DNA of 64,000 bases, from positions 21,781,794 through 21,845,793 of the forward strand of contig OY987234.1 in assembly GCA_963920705.1 (NCBI GenBank), in the 5' to 3' direction. A program made the translations under genes and the position numbers. Shown piece after piece: positions 38,744-51,299 of this stretch (the stretch's first letter is position 1; every line of letters starts with the position of its first letter). This DNA comes from Odiellus spinosus (lineage: Eukaryota; Arthropoda; Arachnida; Opiliones; Phalangiidae). The notes under the pieces are model-generated. The model made no database searches. It worked only from the letters and a program-made list of their open reading frames with translations, and was not told the origin of the DNA.

Positions 38744-39634
38744 TCACGAAAAACCCTACCTCCTTTGAAATGATAATAAGGCTGGGTTGAATTTTTATCC
38801 CATATACCTATTATGTTTTAAAATCTTAATTCTTATTCTGTTAAGCTTTGTCTGTCGACTGGGAATTTAAAGAGAGCCGTGATGATTATTATAACTCGTA
38901 TCAATATAGGCGTAGCATTTCCGCTCTACTGTTTCTATTATGTTTGTTTTGTTAGACATAAATGAAAATGGTATAATATTAACATAAAGCTTTCCTGGTA
39001 GTTAAATTTACTATTTAAACAACGTAATATTAAGGCACGCTCGTAAATTAGGGTTAACTTTTAAATGAAATGTTCCCATTCGAATTGTAAGCTGGAATTG
39101 CTTACCATTATAAGATTGAATCGTAACAAATTGAAATTTGGATTGAAATTTAACAGAAACTTAAATTTAGATTGAATTAAAATGTAAATTTGGATGAGAA
39201 TTAATTAATATTATTTTTAAGAATTTTTTAAGTAAAGGAATGCGTGTATTTTTTTTTTTTAAATATCATTTTTAATATATAAAGGGAGAATGAAATGTTT
39301 AACATTTTCAAAATATAAAAATATTTTTAATTGTTCATATTTTGTCGTCTGCTGTGAAATATCATGGTACCCTGTGTTTAAAATTACAAGAACTCATCCG
39401 ACCATATATATATATATATATATATTAGTGCTAGTCATCCAAGTACATGGCATCTGTGCCTGACATTTGAAGTAATGGAAAACTAATCAATTTTCCAATT
39501 AATGATCTTTTATAGAACTAATAATCTTTCTTCGTGTCCTCACGTAGCTTCAAAGTTGAGAACGAAACGAGAGACCAATCATGGACATCAATGAAAGCCC
39601 CTCTCGCTTCGCATTGTCGTGATCAGTACGAGAC

Positions 39635-39915
39635 CAAGGAGGATCAGAGAAGGAGAGGAAATGTGGGGCTGCGTTGAGTTAGAGAGAGAAGAGCCAACCT
39701 CCCACTCGGGTGGAAAGGGGGGATAGGAAATTCTCGAGGTAAACTGTTGTCACGTGGTCGCTAGCTAGCGCGTCTCATAAAGGATTCGTTTTACCCACGC
39801 GACAACATTTTACCACGAAACGTCTCTACCCCCGTTCTCCCAGAGTGGGAGTTTAGGCCGACGCAGTAGGAACCGCGCCGTCCCCACATTTCCTCTCCTT
39901 CTCTGATCCTCCTTG
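39635..39915 (+). mobile_element. Foldback MITE family B, copy 3
   Basis: 281 bp. Both ends carry the same paired variant (CAAGGAGGATCAGAGAAGG and its inverse) relative to the other copies, so the two termini have changed together. Perfect 7-bp duplication ACGAGAC (39628-39634 and 39916-39922). Confidence 0.9.
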
Positions 39916-41855
39916 ACGAGACGAAGAAATAAAAGAGGATGGAGAAGTTAAGATTAAGAGGGATGCTGTGAGATGGAGGAAACCTCTATTCTATAGATAG
40001 AACACCAATATGTGCGCCACCTCTCCACCCCCCCCCCTGGGTCCTTTTTTCCCCAAATGCTCGTGGTATAATTTGAAGCAATTTGTTCCGCCTTTTCTTG
40101 GTTTCTCCTTTATATTTCTTTACTCTCTGCGCTCTCGGTGTCATTTCGCGACCAACTCATTCCCTTGATGGATGATATAGCTTTCTCGACCATTTGGACT
40201 GTACAAGACGTATAACCAATAGCTATCAACTATAGTCCAAATCATTTTCAGTTTTGAACACGATTAAATCAATCAATGAAATTCAGCAAAATATTTCACA
40301 AATAGTTTTTTTTTGGTTTAATTAATAAATTTATGTATTAATTTAATTATTTTAATTGTTATCTTATCTAAAATAGAATCCATTGTTATTTTATTTGATA
40401 ACAACACTTGAATTAAAATTAAAAATCATTTACTATCGTAATTATATTAATTTTTAATAATATTAAATTAATTTTCCCAAATTAAATTCAGTTTATAAAA
40501 TCAGATCAATTATATTAAAGAAATATTTATCTATTTATGAAAGTTTTATCTGCAACCGACTTAAAAAAAGCTAATATCTCTCCATTCTTAATTGTAATTA
40601 ACTAATTATATCTGTCCATTCCTAGTTGTAGTTATTTTGCAAGAAAACTCATCCTAGAAGGTGATGAGTTTTAATGTTCCAGCTATTGAGATATTTGTCC
40701 CCAACATCGTAATACTTTTAATAAATAAGTTTACATTACTTTAATTAAGCTAAATATATTTCACGTACAGAGAACATCTCTTGTTTCATCATTGTTAGTA
40801 AAAGTCTAACGTTCAACGAAGCATATGTAGTATGCTCTTTACGAGAGGGTGGGGGGAGGGTATAATAATGGCTATTTTTAAGGTTCAATGACACTATTGG
40901 TTGGTGGATCCGTAATGGTCTTTTGTACCGTATAGCGAGGTCTGCAAATGGATGAAGAGACCCCTACATGATGACCGCGGTGTCTAATGACCATCCTCTT
41001 TGTTTCTCCCTCTATCCTTCTCCGTCTTTTCGTGTTTGAACAAGTTCTCGTTTGTCACTATATCAGTTTCATCATTGGAATCTCAACACAAAGATAGAGA
41101 AACAATAAACCTACCACCCCTCAAAAGCATTAATGGGTATAAACCAAGGGGGGATATTGCACGTCACGTGATACGTCATTACTATATAGTTACTATGTAT
41201 CTTGTAATCAAAGGCAGAAGGGGTTAAATGTCTGGATTTAGGAATGCGAAGAATCATTTTTTTTTTTATGATTTGGTTTTGAACTTTGAATCTCTGCCAT
41301 GGATTGATGCGTTTTTAAAATGAAAAATTATATTTAAATTAATGTTTTTTCCGCTTGATGATGTATAGTGTGTGGGAATGATGTGATTGGCCGATTGGGT
41401 TGACTCGATAATATTTATGAATGAAGTACTTTCACGAAAGAGACAATCTTATGACGTGCTAGGACACTAGAGAATTAAACTCTTTGCTCTATAGCTATAC
41501 TTGAAGATAGTGATAATTTTTTATTAAAAAAAAACTACGTACCTTTAAACCTTTTTGTACTTAATAATATTATTAAATTAATTAGACTGTTATGTAATGT
41601 TTGAGACATTCTACAAAACCTTTGGCCAATTTTGTTTATGTTTTTAGACATATTTTAAGTCTAAATTGATTAAAAATAACTTCTTAGAGTCTAGTTAGTA
41701 TCCCTTTATAATATTAAATAGATAATGGTCCTTAATATCCCCTAAATCTTTGCCGGAGACTCTAAGAGGTTCCTTTATAGTTTAATTTTGAAATTTGAAA
41801 GTGGTCATAATATTAATTAATTTATATTGTTTATTTTGTTTTCTCGTACTTGTAG

Positions 41856-42071
41856 GTGCCAATCCGTGCGAGAGTTTGAAGTGCGGACCGGGTCAAGAAT
41901 GCGATATCGATAAGTACGGAATCGCGACTTGTCAGTGTCCTGCTACTTGCGAACCCATTATGAGACCAGTTTGCGCCTCTGATGGCAAAACTTACGATAA
42001 CGAGTGCGAATTGAGACGACAAGGATGCACTTTCAAGAAAAGCGTTCATCCTTTTCATCCTGGCGTGTGTG
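41856..42071 (+). CDS. AGRN: Agrin exon: follistatin-like module b (about FS4)
   Basis: 216 nt, phase 1-1, exactly the length of the exon at 5390. Acceptor tcgtacttgtag, donor GTGAGT at 42072. Ten cysteines: FOLN half NPCESLKCGPGQECDI, Kazal half with VCASDGKTYDNEC and a C-terminal PGVC. It joins in frame to the exon 36 kb upstream and to the one at 49257. The upstream ATG at 41795 in the same frame lies in the intron and is not taken as a start; the polypyrimidine run just before the acceptor supports splicing. Confidence 0.9.
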
Positions 42072-42647
42072 GTGAGTTCATTTTCCCTTTAAAACTTGTC
42101 CAATCTTCCTGTCTTTTTATTAATTGTTGATTTGACTGAGTAATTGTTTTCGGTGAGAGTTGAAAACTCTTAATCTCGTTAACTATCATTTAAAAGCCAC
42201 CGCTATATCTCAAACCCCCTGGTTGTCCGAGGTCCTAACCAATTTATACTGGTCCTCGAAAGATTTAATAATTACTTCGGACTATTTTTTCGCCTATGAA
42301 CTTTAATATTGCGTATTAATTCGCGTCAAGGTTCCCTTATTTTGTAGTGTTCTCTTGACCGTAATTATAAGTAATATATTTTTGGGTTTTCAACGTGGAC
42401 TTAACAAAGCTTTATAAACTTTTGTTCTATGAGATAGAATTGATATTTTAGGTTTGCGACCTAATGCAAATTATGTATGATATGGATTAAAGTTAAACAT
42501 GTAGCGAGTAGGGAGTGGCATGACCCGAAAATCTATTCGTCGAGTTTGTTTACCGGGTTTTAATCTTTTATTTTTCCAATCGAGGAGGCGGAATCTGCAT
42601 TATGTATCTATTACTTCCTCTAGCTCTATACCTTCTTAAAGTGAGAC

Positions 42648-42985
42648 CAGAATCCGATGAAACCCTCCTTTGAAGTCTACCACTCCAATGTTCCATATAG
42701 CGCTCCTCTCTGTATGGGTAAAATTCCCAATTTTACGAGTTAGAAGGGGTCCTACTTCATCCCCCTGTCTACGGAAAATTGGAAAATCTATCTCTCCACA
42801 AACGACGACGTTTTTTTTGGACGAACTCCGAGGCTGCTAGAGATATTCGCTCGACGAGCTCCCGCTCCGACAATATCTACCGTTAGAAGGCGTACGGATC
42901 GCGCCTTTTGAGAATAACCCATACAGAGAGGGGTAGACAAGACCCGGGAGTAATAGACTTCAAAGGAGGGTTTCATCGGCTTCTG
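42648..42985 (-). mobile_element. Foldback MITE family A, copy 6
   Basis: 338 bp; ends CAGAATCCGATG and CATCGGCTTCTG. The flanking 7-mers are GTGAGAC (42641-42647) and GTGAAAC (42986-42992), one mismatch, so this insertion is older than the perfect ones. Confidence 0.88.
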
Positions 42986-43030
42986 GTGAAACCAAAAGCG
43001 AAAGGTTATTTTTAATATGTCCTTTTAAGA

Positions 43031-43104
43031 TTAAAGGGAGAATGAAAACTAACAACAAGTATTTTTTTATCGACTCCTTATCGTTTAAACAGACATAATC
43101 CACC
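43031..43104 (+). mobile_element. Family-C left arm, interrupted by a MITE
   Basis: TTAA then AGGGAGAATGAAAACTAAC, a T-run, cgactccttatcgtttaaac and cataatccacc, matching the family-C left arm. It is cut by the element at 43105; only the 7-bp duplication (atccacc) is recognisable after it. Confidence 0.65.
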
Positions 43105-43394
43105 CATGGATTAATCAACATCACTGGGATAATTCACTCTGGTACGATTTGCTATACTAGTAGTTTGTTTCAAACATGGCTGCCAGACATTTTATCCGGC
43201 CCCTCAATTTTACCCACTTACCGGAAGTAATCCATGAGAGCATCGTCTGCTTTAGAGTTTTTTCCCCTTCAATATTTCACCCCGTGTATCGGTAGCTAGA
43301 AACTTCCGGTGTAGACAATTTTTGTCACCAGGGTGTGATTCGAACAATCAATTTACCAGAGTGAAATTATCCCTGTGAGGTTGATTAATCCATG
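43105..43394. mobile_element. Foldback MITE family M, nested in family C
   Basis: 290 bp. Ends CATGGATTAATCAAC and GTTGATTAATCCATG; the arms continue about 40 bp through GGGATAATT and CACTCTGGTA and are mirrored near 43355. Perfect 7-bp duplication ATCCACC (43098-43104 and 43395-43401), which falls inside the family-C arm, proving insertion after family C. Confidence 0.87.
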
Positions 43395-44217
43395 ATCCAC
43401 CTCAAAGCTCAAAATCAAGAAGTGTAAGTTTCAAAATTCCTTGACACGTCTAGGTCACGTGGAATGACCCACTTCATTTTGCTTTTCACCTTCCTTTTAA
43501 CTGGTCTTCCCCTCTCCTTCCTTTAACTTTAAAGCAACGAAGTCTTGTTGTATATACTGTAGGGACTAGGCATCTTTCGCGATTTATGAGGCACCGTTTT
43601 CCTTCCAAAGGCCCAAAATGATTTACATTTTCAACCTTTTCCCCGTAACGCTATTAAAATACAGTTCTAACCTCTTCCCCCTCGAGAAATTTCTAAGAGG
43701 ATTCGTTAAGGTATATTCTACTAGATAAAGACCATGGGTTTATAGTTCGTAGTTAAAAGCGAAAGGAAGGCTGCAATGCCCAAAAACAAATTAATTTTAG
43801 ATGACGAGTCTCGTGGGAAATCATGTTTTCATTCGTTTATTGACTTAAGTCAGGAAAGATTGAAGTGTTATGATAACCTCATCACTCTTATCTTTTATCC
43901 AATTTATCTCTTATCGAAGCTATATACTTAGATAAATTATGTAGCCTGAAACTTTATAATACAAATAAGATTTAGAAATTAAAGTCCAAAAATGTTTTCT
44001 AGAAATTTTCATAATTAATTTCTAATTAACCAATCAGGTAAACTCCTTTAACCCAATTGTCCATCAATTTATAACGACCTCGTTCACGCTATCTGGTGAC
44101 GATTTTATGAAACTACATCTCGTTAGCACTCATTTCAGGCTGAAATATGATTGGTCGAAATTGACACTAAATTCAAAGTTAACCCAACTTTACAATTTAA
44201 GTTTAGTCAGAAGCCGA

Positions 44218-44542
44218 TGAAACCCTCCTTTGAAGTCTATTACTCCCGGGTCTTGTCTACCCCTCTCTGTATGGGTTATTCTCAAAAGGCGCGATTCGTA
44301 CGCCTCCTAACGGTAGATGTTTTCGGAGCGGGAGCTCGTCGAGCTAATATCTCTAGCAGCCTTGGAGTTCGTCCAAAAACGTCGTCGTTTGTGGAGAGAG
44401 AATTTCCAATTTTCCGTAGACAGGGGGGGATGAAGTAGGACCCCTTCTAACTCGTAAAATTGTTAATTTTACCCATACAGAGAGGAGCGCTATATGGAAC
44501 ATTGGAGTAGTAGACTTCAAAGGAGGGTTTCATCGGCTTCTG
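44218..44542 (+). mobile_element. Foldback MITE family A, copy 7
   Basis: 325 bp, ends CAGAAGCCGATG / CATCGGCTTCTG. Flanking 7-mers GTTTAGT (44211-44217) and GTTTAGC (44543-44549), one mismatch. Confidence 0.88.
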
Positions 44543-46548
44543 GTTTAGCTCTAACACAAGTGGAGAGCACTGCTTTATATATGTTTTAACGCAAAATAAA
44601 TGGCGCCAAATATTAAAACTTTGTACAGTGGTAGACAGCGCACGCAAATAAGCCTTGGTTATGATTTTGGCTCTAAAATATTTTAAATAATGCTGAATTT
44701 TTTTTACACCATCCCTTTACATTGTTATTTTGAAGAATATCCAGGATATTTATAAAGAGAGAGGTTTTGTTCAATGTTTTAGCGTCATCGCGCTTTTATT
44801 TCACTCCAGGGAACTACCGGTAACTTTAGCTCGCGAGCTTTCCGGAACCACTAATCCCTCATTCTCTAAGATATTGAAATTTTCCCACGCGTCGAATGTC
44901 TTCTAGCCTCTCCTTTAAGCTGCAGGCTCGATTAATATTCTACCCCATTGACTGCGCGTATTCTGATATTGTTTGCGACCCGTAATAAACATTTATAACA
45001 AAGAGGATAGATAAGGCGCGGACTTCTCCATAAATATATAATATAAAGCCATCTTATTGGTCCAGCGATTCTGAAGTGTGTTCTGTTCCCCTTCAGTAAA
45101 TAGAAGGTGAAAGTAAAATTGAGCTGACAGATACAACTGTGATTACGTAACTGAGTAATTAAGCATTACCAACTTACCAAGAGCTGTAATATCAGTTACG
45201 TATAACGTAATCAAGTGTACAAATTTTACGGAAGTGGTAGTACCCATCGACTCGAAGCAAGGTCAAAGGTTGTTTAATCGAACTCCTTAGTTTCCCCTTT
45301 CCATAAAATCTTGCAGAACGTTAATAAATGTGGTTATAGAAGTGGCTTGAGGACTAGCCACCACCCACGCACGTAATTTAAACTTTTAATGAAACACTCT
45401 TGTAAAATAAACTGAAGATGATATCCCTTCGTGGAACACTTCTCTATTTGCATTTTCATTTAACCTTTAATGATGCACTAAATATAGACGTTTCCACCAA
45501 AATGCTTTGTAAAATAATATATATGGTTGAGGTGTTGGGAGGGGGGTAGACTAATCAATCGAACCTGACTTGGGTGATGACTCTTTTGACTATTATCTTT
45601 ACCTGAATTATATACATATACAACTAATCTTAACCATGGAGGTCTTTGGACACCAGCTAACCCATATTTGATTAGTTAAAAAATCATATATATTTTTTAT
45701 TTTTGATGTTAAATTAAATCTTAGAGTTTTAGGCCCACCAGCCTCGATTTTTACCCTTATGTAAATGATATACAGTCCGCGTGACGTCCGCGTCGCGTAA
45801 CTTAGTAACTTTAAATGGAAATATGCCGCGTGTCATTGAAGACAAGACGAAGAGTCTGAAACGCCAACGAACTAGAAAATATATTTATTTTTAAAGTCGC
45901 ATTATTCATCCTGTCACGAAACACTGACACTTTATACGCTACAGAATTTCATTCATTTTATACCAAAAATTTCCACGAGGACTAGACAACCCATCTTCCC
46001 TGTTTAGCAGAAATGTTAAAGGAAAGAGAGATAGCAACCGTATAAACTGAAATCTTTATACTACACTATCTATATAGTCTTTAACATCTAGTATCCATCC
46101 GCCTTAGGGTGGTCAGTTATATCATTTCCGGTTGACGAGATAGAGATACATGGGATACGCGCGCGATGAATTTCAAATTACGCTGTACAGTTTGGCAAAA
46201 TTCAAAGATACGTTACAACGTACTCGGACCGGATATCTGACTTGTTCTTATCTTTCTTGTAGCCGGCTTTGTTTCGTCTTATCCCTTTTCTTTTCTTTCG
46301 TTTTCTTAACTTCATCTCACCCTAGAAAATATAGTTGGAATCGGTTGAAACTTGCTGCCCCTCGCGAACTTACCTTATCACAACCCTTCATATTAAATGA
46401 AATAAGAAGTGGGTCTTGTTATAAACGTGTAGAAATTTCAACTTGATTGGATTGTATTGTATCGTGGAATACAAACTGTAAAATGTTTTTTCTGCCTGTC
46501 TGTTTTGATCATATTTTCAAATCACAAATAGACCTAACTTAGCATAAT

Positions 46549-46884
46549 CAGAAGCCGATGAAACCCTCCTTTGAAGTCTATTACTCCCTGGTCTTGTCTA
46601 CCCCTCTCTGTATGGGTTATTCTCAAAAGGAGCGATTCGTACGCCTCCTAACGGTAGATGTTTTCGGAGCGGGAGTTCGTCGAGGGAATATCTCTAGCAC
46701 CCTTGGAGTTCGTCCAAAAACGTCGTCGTTTGTGGAGAGAGAGAATTTCCAATTTTCCGTAGACAGGGGGGATGAAGTAGGACCCCTTCTAACTCGTAAA
46801 ATTGGGAATTTTACCCACACAGAGAGGAGCGCTATATGGAACATTGGAGTAGTAGACTTCAAAGGAGGGTTTCATCTACTTCTG
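46549..46884 (+). mobile_element. Foldback MITE family A, copy 8
   Basis: 336 bp; left end CAGAAGCCGATG, right end CATCTACTTCTG. Flanking 7-mers GCATAAT (46542-46548) and GTATAAT (46885-46891), one mismatch. Confidence 0.88.
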
Positions 46885-48092
46885 GTATAATTCATATTTA
46901 AAGAATAATATACGGATACTCATAATATCAATTGAAATTATGTTTGGAGATCTTCAGAACTAAGATATATAAAATTCTAAGCTATAAACGAAAGATTTAA
47001 TTTAATTTAATTTTAGAAACTGCACAATTAAATATGATTAAAATTATTTTTTCAGAATATCTAGGCAAGATTTTAATATTTCATTTTTTAAATTAAGTCA
47101 GGTTTGAATATTACGGATATGTCGAAATATATCAGCTTCGTTGAATTTATTTTAAAACAAACCTATTCTTTTTTTTTTTTACTGTATTCAATTTTAACTC
47201 TAATAAGCGAGGGATTCTAGATAATTCTCAAAAAAACTACGGAAAAGAATCGTGATTCGTATTCAAGAGAAGAAATTGTAAAAAAAAATTCTCATATTCT
47301 TCTTTGTCTTATTTCAAAATACTATTTTCTATTTTCAACATCGTGACTGGTTCCTTGAAACTCGCCAATTTCCGTCCACTGACTTATATCGAATATAATA
47401 AAAGGTAGAAAGATACGCCATGAAATAACTTTATTTTTATTTCTCACTTACCTTTAACTCTATTACTTCTAACTCATTGGACGGAATATAACGGTTGCTA
47501 CAACTACTTATAGGTAGCAATATACTCTAACAGCTTTTTTTTTTTTTCGGGCGGCACCAGTATGTTGGAAGATAAAGGGGCTATTTTTCGATTCAAAAGT
47601 CAGCTGTATGGCCCTCATTTTTAATACTGAGTAAGGCGGGGAAAGGAGTGAAGGATAGAAATAGGATATTCTTGTTTCTTTTCGCTACTTTTTCCTATCA
47701 TTTTTTTGCCTCTATCTTTTTTTTACGGTGTTATATGTAAAACGTGCCTCGCCTGTTGGAGAGTAAATTATACGCTTTATATCATAGGATATGTTGTAAG
47801 TTAGACTTCTTTCGTATTAGATTTTTATTTGGTATTCCAGGCTTGAAATGTTTCTACTTTATCTTATTATTGTTATAGAGAGAGTCTGTAGAACTTATCG
47901 TGTCAAGTAGTTGATTTCAATTTGAGTGTGCAATGAGTTTTTATTGGAATATCTTTTAAATATATTTTAATTTTACTAAAAGTCTAAAAGTTAAGACTAT
48001 TTTACAGTCTATTTAATCTTGAATTGGTAACGCAATCTAGGGTCCTATTATCTCAAATATATGTTGCTAATTAAAATTAGAATAGATTATAG

Positions 48093-48429
48093 TAGAAGTA
48101 GATGAAACCCTCCTTTGAAGTCTACTACTCTAATGTTCCATATAGCGCTCCTCTCTGTATGGGTAAAATTCCCAATTTTACGAGATCGGAGGGGTCCTAC
48201 TTCATCCCCCCTGCCTACGGAAAATTGGAAATTCTCCCTCTCCACAAACGACGACGTTTTTTTGACCAACTCCGAGGCTGCTAGAGATATTCGCTCGACG
48301 AACTCTCGCTTCGAAAATATCTACCGTTAGGAGGCGTACGAATCGCGCTTTTTGAAACTAACCCATACAGAGAGGGGTAGACAAGACCCGGGAGTAATAG
48401 ACTTCAAAGGAGGGTTTCATCGGCTTCTG
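48093..48429 (-). mobile_element. Foldback MITE family A, copy 9
   Basis: 337 bp. The left end starts TAGAAGTAGATG (first base changed), the right end is CATCGGCTTCTG. Flanking 7-mers ATTATAG (48086-48092) and ACTATAG (48430-48436), one mismatch. Confidence 0.87.
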
Positions 48430-49256
48430 ACTATAGTTAAATATTTAAATGAGTATTCAAATAAGTATTCAAATAAGGGTTAAAATTTACCAATTTTATA
48501 TTTTTTCTTTAATCAACAATTAATCCAAGTTATTTTAAATTTTGTATTAATCCCTGTCAACTATAATATTTCTGATGACAAAAAATTTAATCAGATTCCA
48601 TGTGGATTAAATGGAATTTTGGGCTTCAATCTTTAAGGTTTTTTTTTTTCGAACATGGGCGTATTTCTGGGGCCCAAAATAAGTTCTATTTGTAACATTT
48701 TCTGGTTAGACTCCATCTAGTATAAAAGTGAGCGTATTTTTCCTCCAGATATATAAACCCCAAAACTATCCCAGTGTGCCCCAGCGGATTATTTTCATCT
48801 TATAGAAGTAAAGTTTTTCTTTTACAATGTTGGGGTATATTTTATTTTTTATCAAGAATTGCCAACGGATAAAATTGGAAAATATATCATAAGACCTGTG
48901 GCGTTTCTCACGAAATATCAGGTTTTTCGGATATAGCCCGCGGAGTTTTGTTCACACTTACAATTCTACCAAATTTAAGTGGTCAGACTTTACTCACCTC
49001 AAGTTGGGAAAGATGAAACATAGAAGTAAAGCTATAAGTCGATTATTTACCTTGGTAATCTATGAAGCTAATTAATGGTAATTTACTGTTTGTTCCGGTA
49101 AAATTATCAATTTTTGAGAATGCAACCTTACCACAATTGATTGAAGAGCAGACGATCCTAACGTGTAATTGTTCCAATGTGCGTCTGGGTACTTGTCATT
49201 AATTTCTGATTGTATTTCAATAAGTTTTAAGCCTTTGTCGTTTCTTATATTTGCAG

Positions 49257-49469
49257 GAGAAGAAGGGCCTTGCCACGGTCACGCGTGTCATTTTGGAGCC
49301 ATTTGTATCTTACGACAAGGCAAGCCAATTTGCGAATGCCCGACTTGCTCCGAGGAATTTCAACCGGTCTGCGGAACGGACGGAATTTCTTACACCAACG
49401 ATTGTAAAATGAGAAAGGAAGCTTGCGAAAAAAAGAAAGAAATTAAAGTTCATCTTCCGGGTCTATGTA
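49257..49469 (+). CDS. AGRN: Agrin exon: follistatin-like module c (about FS5)
   Basis: 213 nt, phase 1-1. Acceptor cttatatttgcag; donor GTAAGT at 49470. Ten cysteines: GPCHGHACHFGAIC in the FOLN half, then VCGTDGISYTNDC in the Kazal half and a closing PGLC. An Asp replaces Glu in the usual NEC of the Kazal loop, a mild change. The open frame runs on into a Lys-rich stretch after the donor, which is intron. It joins in frame (A|AC, Asn) to the 95-nt exon at 51205. Confidence 0.9.
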
Positions 49470-51204
49470 GTAAGTATATAATATCTTTATTAATTTTCTC
49501 GATCGCGTCGAAGAAGAAGAAGAAAAAAAATCACTTCCCGAAAGTTCCTAGAAGAAAAATTGATAAATCTATTATATGGTCGGAAGAACGACGTTCTTCG
49601 AATTTCCCCTAAGATATTATTTCTAAAATATTCGAAAGATCTCTTTGAAGAATACATTATCATTTGATTTGACTAATAAATGAAGGCTAGAAATTTCAAC
49701 TATCCCTTTCGCTCTCTCTCTCTCTCTTCAGTAAAAAATATTATTTTTTAAAGGGCAGGCATCATTTTAAAGAGATCGGTTAAACATTACAAGGCTGATA
49801 TGATTGGCACGATTTTAGCTCGCAAGTTTTTCTTTAAATTTCAAAACTTGACAAAGGAAATGTGATAAAGTGAATGAACATAATTATGTTCAAACCTTTT
49901 TCAACCATCAGAGGTGTAGCTATTCCTATGATCTTGACCAAAATTATTTATTTTTTGTTATAAAGTGGAGTTTTTTTTACTTGAAGTCGAAAAGCCGTAC
50001 TACCTCTCTGAGGTCTGAATGACTAGTTCTAGCTCTGGCATAGGGGGGCGAGTAAAGAGCTAGTCTATTTATAGTTAGAAAAAAAAATTATAAAAGCTTA
50101 AATGATTCCATAGAAATGGTCTTTGAAAAGGTTCATTGCGGCATATTTTCCGCCCAAAATGATTTAAATTGAGTTTCAAATGGGTCCCCGACCCTTCTTT
50201 CGTGATTTTAATCCAACGAAATTTATCGCGGGCTTTGGCTAAATTGATTTTATAATTTATTAGTGGAGCCCATTATACCAAGATTCCGGTAGAATTTTAT
50301 CAGAGATGCTGATTACTCCCTGCACGTAATCGGTATAAAATCGTGTAGCTTTGACTGTACTAAAATGATTACGTAACTTTAGTACGTATTTAGCATTACC
50401 AAAGGCTGTAATCAAATGACAGCGTAATCTGTGTGTAGATTTTTATAGATCCTTTTCATTTTCATTTCTTGAAAATCTTAAAAAATAAATATAAAATATG
50501 TATGCATAGTTTATTTCGACAATAGCCACGTGACCATAGTGATGACGTATCAAGGGGAATTATTTAAAAATTTGTTGTTTTCATAACCGTATGCGTTGGA
50601 ATGAATTCTTTTGAAATTATTTATTAATAAATTAAAATTTACTTTATTTTAACATAAATATCCGAATTCCTATCCAATCTTCTTTCACCATTTGAGCTTA
50701 ATTAATTTATTAGCCCGTATTCTTCTATTTCTAGATTACTTTTAATTGACATAATGAATTCGTAAAGACCAATTTAGTTTTGAATTAAATATGCTCACTT
50801 AAGTCTTTCTTTGAATTTCAGAATTTTAATATTTTATTAACCCAGTTTTTTTTTTTTAAACATTTCGAAGCGGAAGCCATTTAATTTAAGAATTAATGTG
50901 TTTAGGGAATCGTAAACAATGCTGGAAAGCACTCTGCCTAAAAGGAAGAGATTCATTTACTTTAATATCACTTTCTCAGATCAGAATTAAAAATGATGCG
51001 AATTTTAAATATACATTAACTGTTTTTAAATTTTTTTACTCAATAAATTATCAAGGGTCGTATGAGAAACCCCCTAAAAAATGCACTTGAAATAATATAT
51101 TATCACTGCAAAGAAGAATATTTTCAAAATCTTAAAAAAACCTTTGTTTAAGATTAATAAACCGAAATTCTTACGTAATCTTTAATTTTATTTGATATCT
51201 TTAG
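49470..51204 (+). other. Agrin intron, 1.7 kb
   Basis: AT-rich. A TTTAAAGGGCAGGCA motif near 49748 also occurs near 31281, suggesting a shared mobile remnant. 50335-50440 resembles 45120-45235 (gattacgtaact, agcattacca, gctgtaat). Nothing else to name. Confidence 0.6.
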
Positions 51205-51299
51205 ACGGATGTGAAAACAAGAAGTGTGAGTTCTATTCAATCTGCGAGCGAAACAGCGCTGGTGAAGTCAAATGTGCCTGTCCAAAATCATGCGTTAAG
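51205..51299 (+). CDS. AGRN: Agrin exon: FOLN half of follistatin-like module d (about FS6)
   Basis: 95 nt, entering in phase 1 and leaving in phase 0, donor GTAAAT at 51300. It encodes NGCENKKCEFYSICERN and then VKCACPKSCVK, six cysteines that form the N-terminal FOLN half and the first Kazal cysteines. The frame and Cys spacing continue exactly in the exon at 55518, which begins in phase 0. Assigned by reading the sequence, since the exon is too short to give a long open frame alone. Confidence 0.87.

Larger units (their letters stand above)
5606..41855 (+). other. Agrin intron of 36.25 kb, repeat-filled
   Basis: From donor GTAAGT to acceptor ctcgtacttgtag. I found no Kazal-type or other exon inside. 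The named repeats are listed separately. Stretches where I see nothing to name include 11962-13652, 13934-15248, 15399-16790, 22816-24335, 25198-26321, 29513-30444, 31110-31963, 35399-36867 and 39916-41855. All are AT-rich non-coding DNA with short open frames typical of chance. An imperfect direct repeat (23441-23510 with 23545-23610) and a (TA)n run (about 39402-39427) also lie here. Confidence 0.75.
42072..49256 (+). other. Agrin intron, 7.2 kb
   Basis: Carries four family-A MITEs, a family-C remnant with another MITE inside it, and a short foldback-like stretch at 45120-45235 (gattacgtaact ... agttacgtataacgtaatc) whose relative is in the next intron at about 50335-50440. Between these (43395-44217, 44543-46548, 46885-48092, 48430-49256) I see only AT-rich non-coding DNA. 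Confidence 0.75.

Noticed and set aside
41795-41855. ATG and hydrophobic stretch just before the 41856 exon, which could look like a signal peptide start
   Set aside because: The stretch is the pyrimidine tract before an acceptor, and the exon joins in frame and phase with FS exons on both sides. An alternative start here is possible but has no support.
46150-46446. 98-codon plus-strand frame of mixed composition
   Set aside because: No recognisable domain, cysteine pattern or flanking splice signals in phase with agrin exons.
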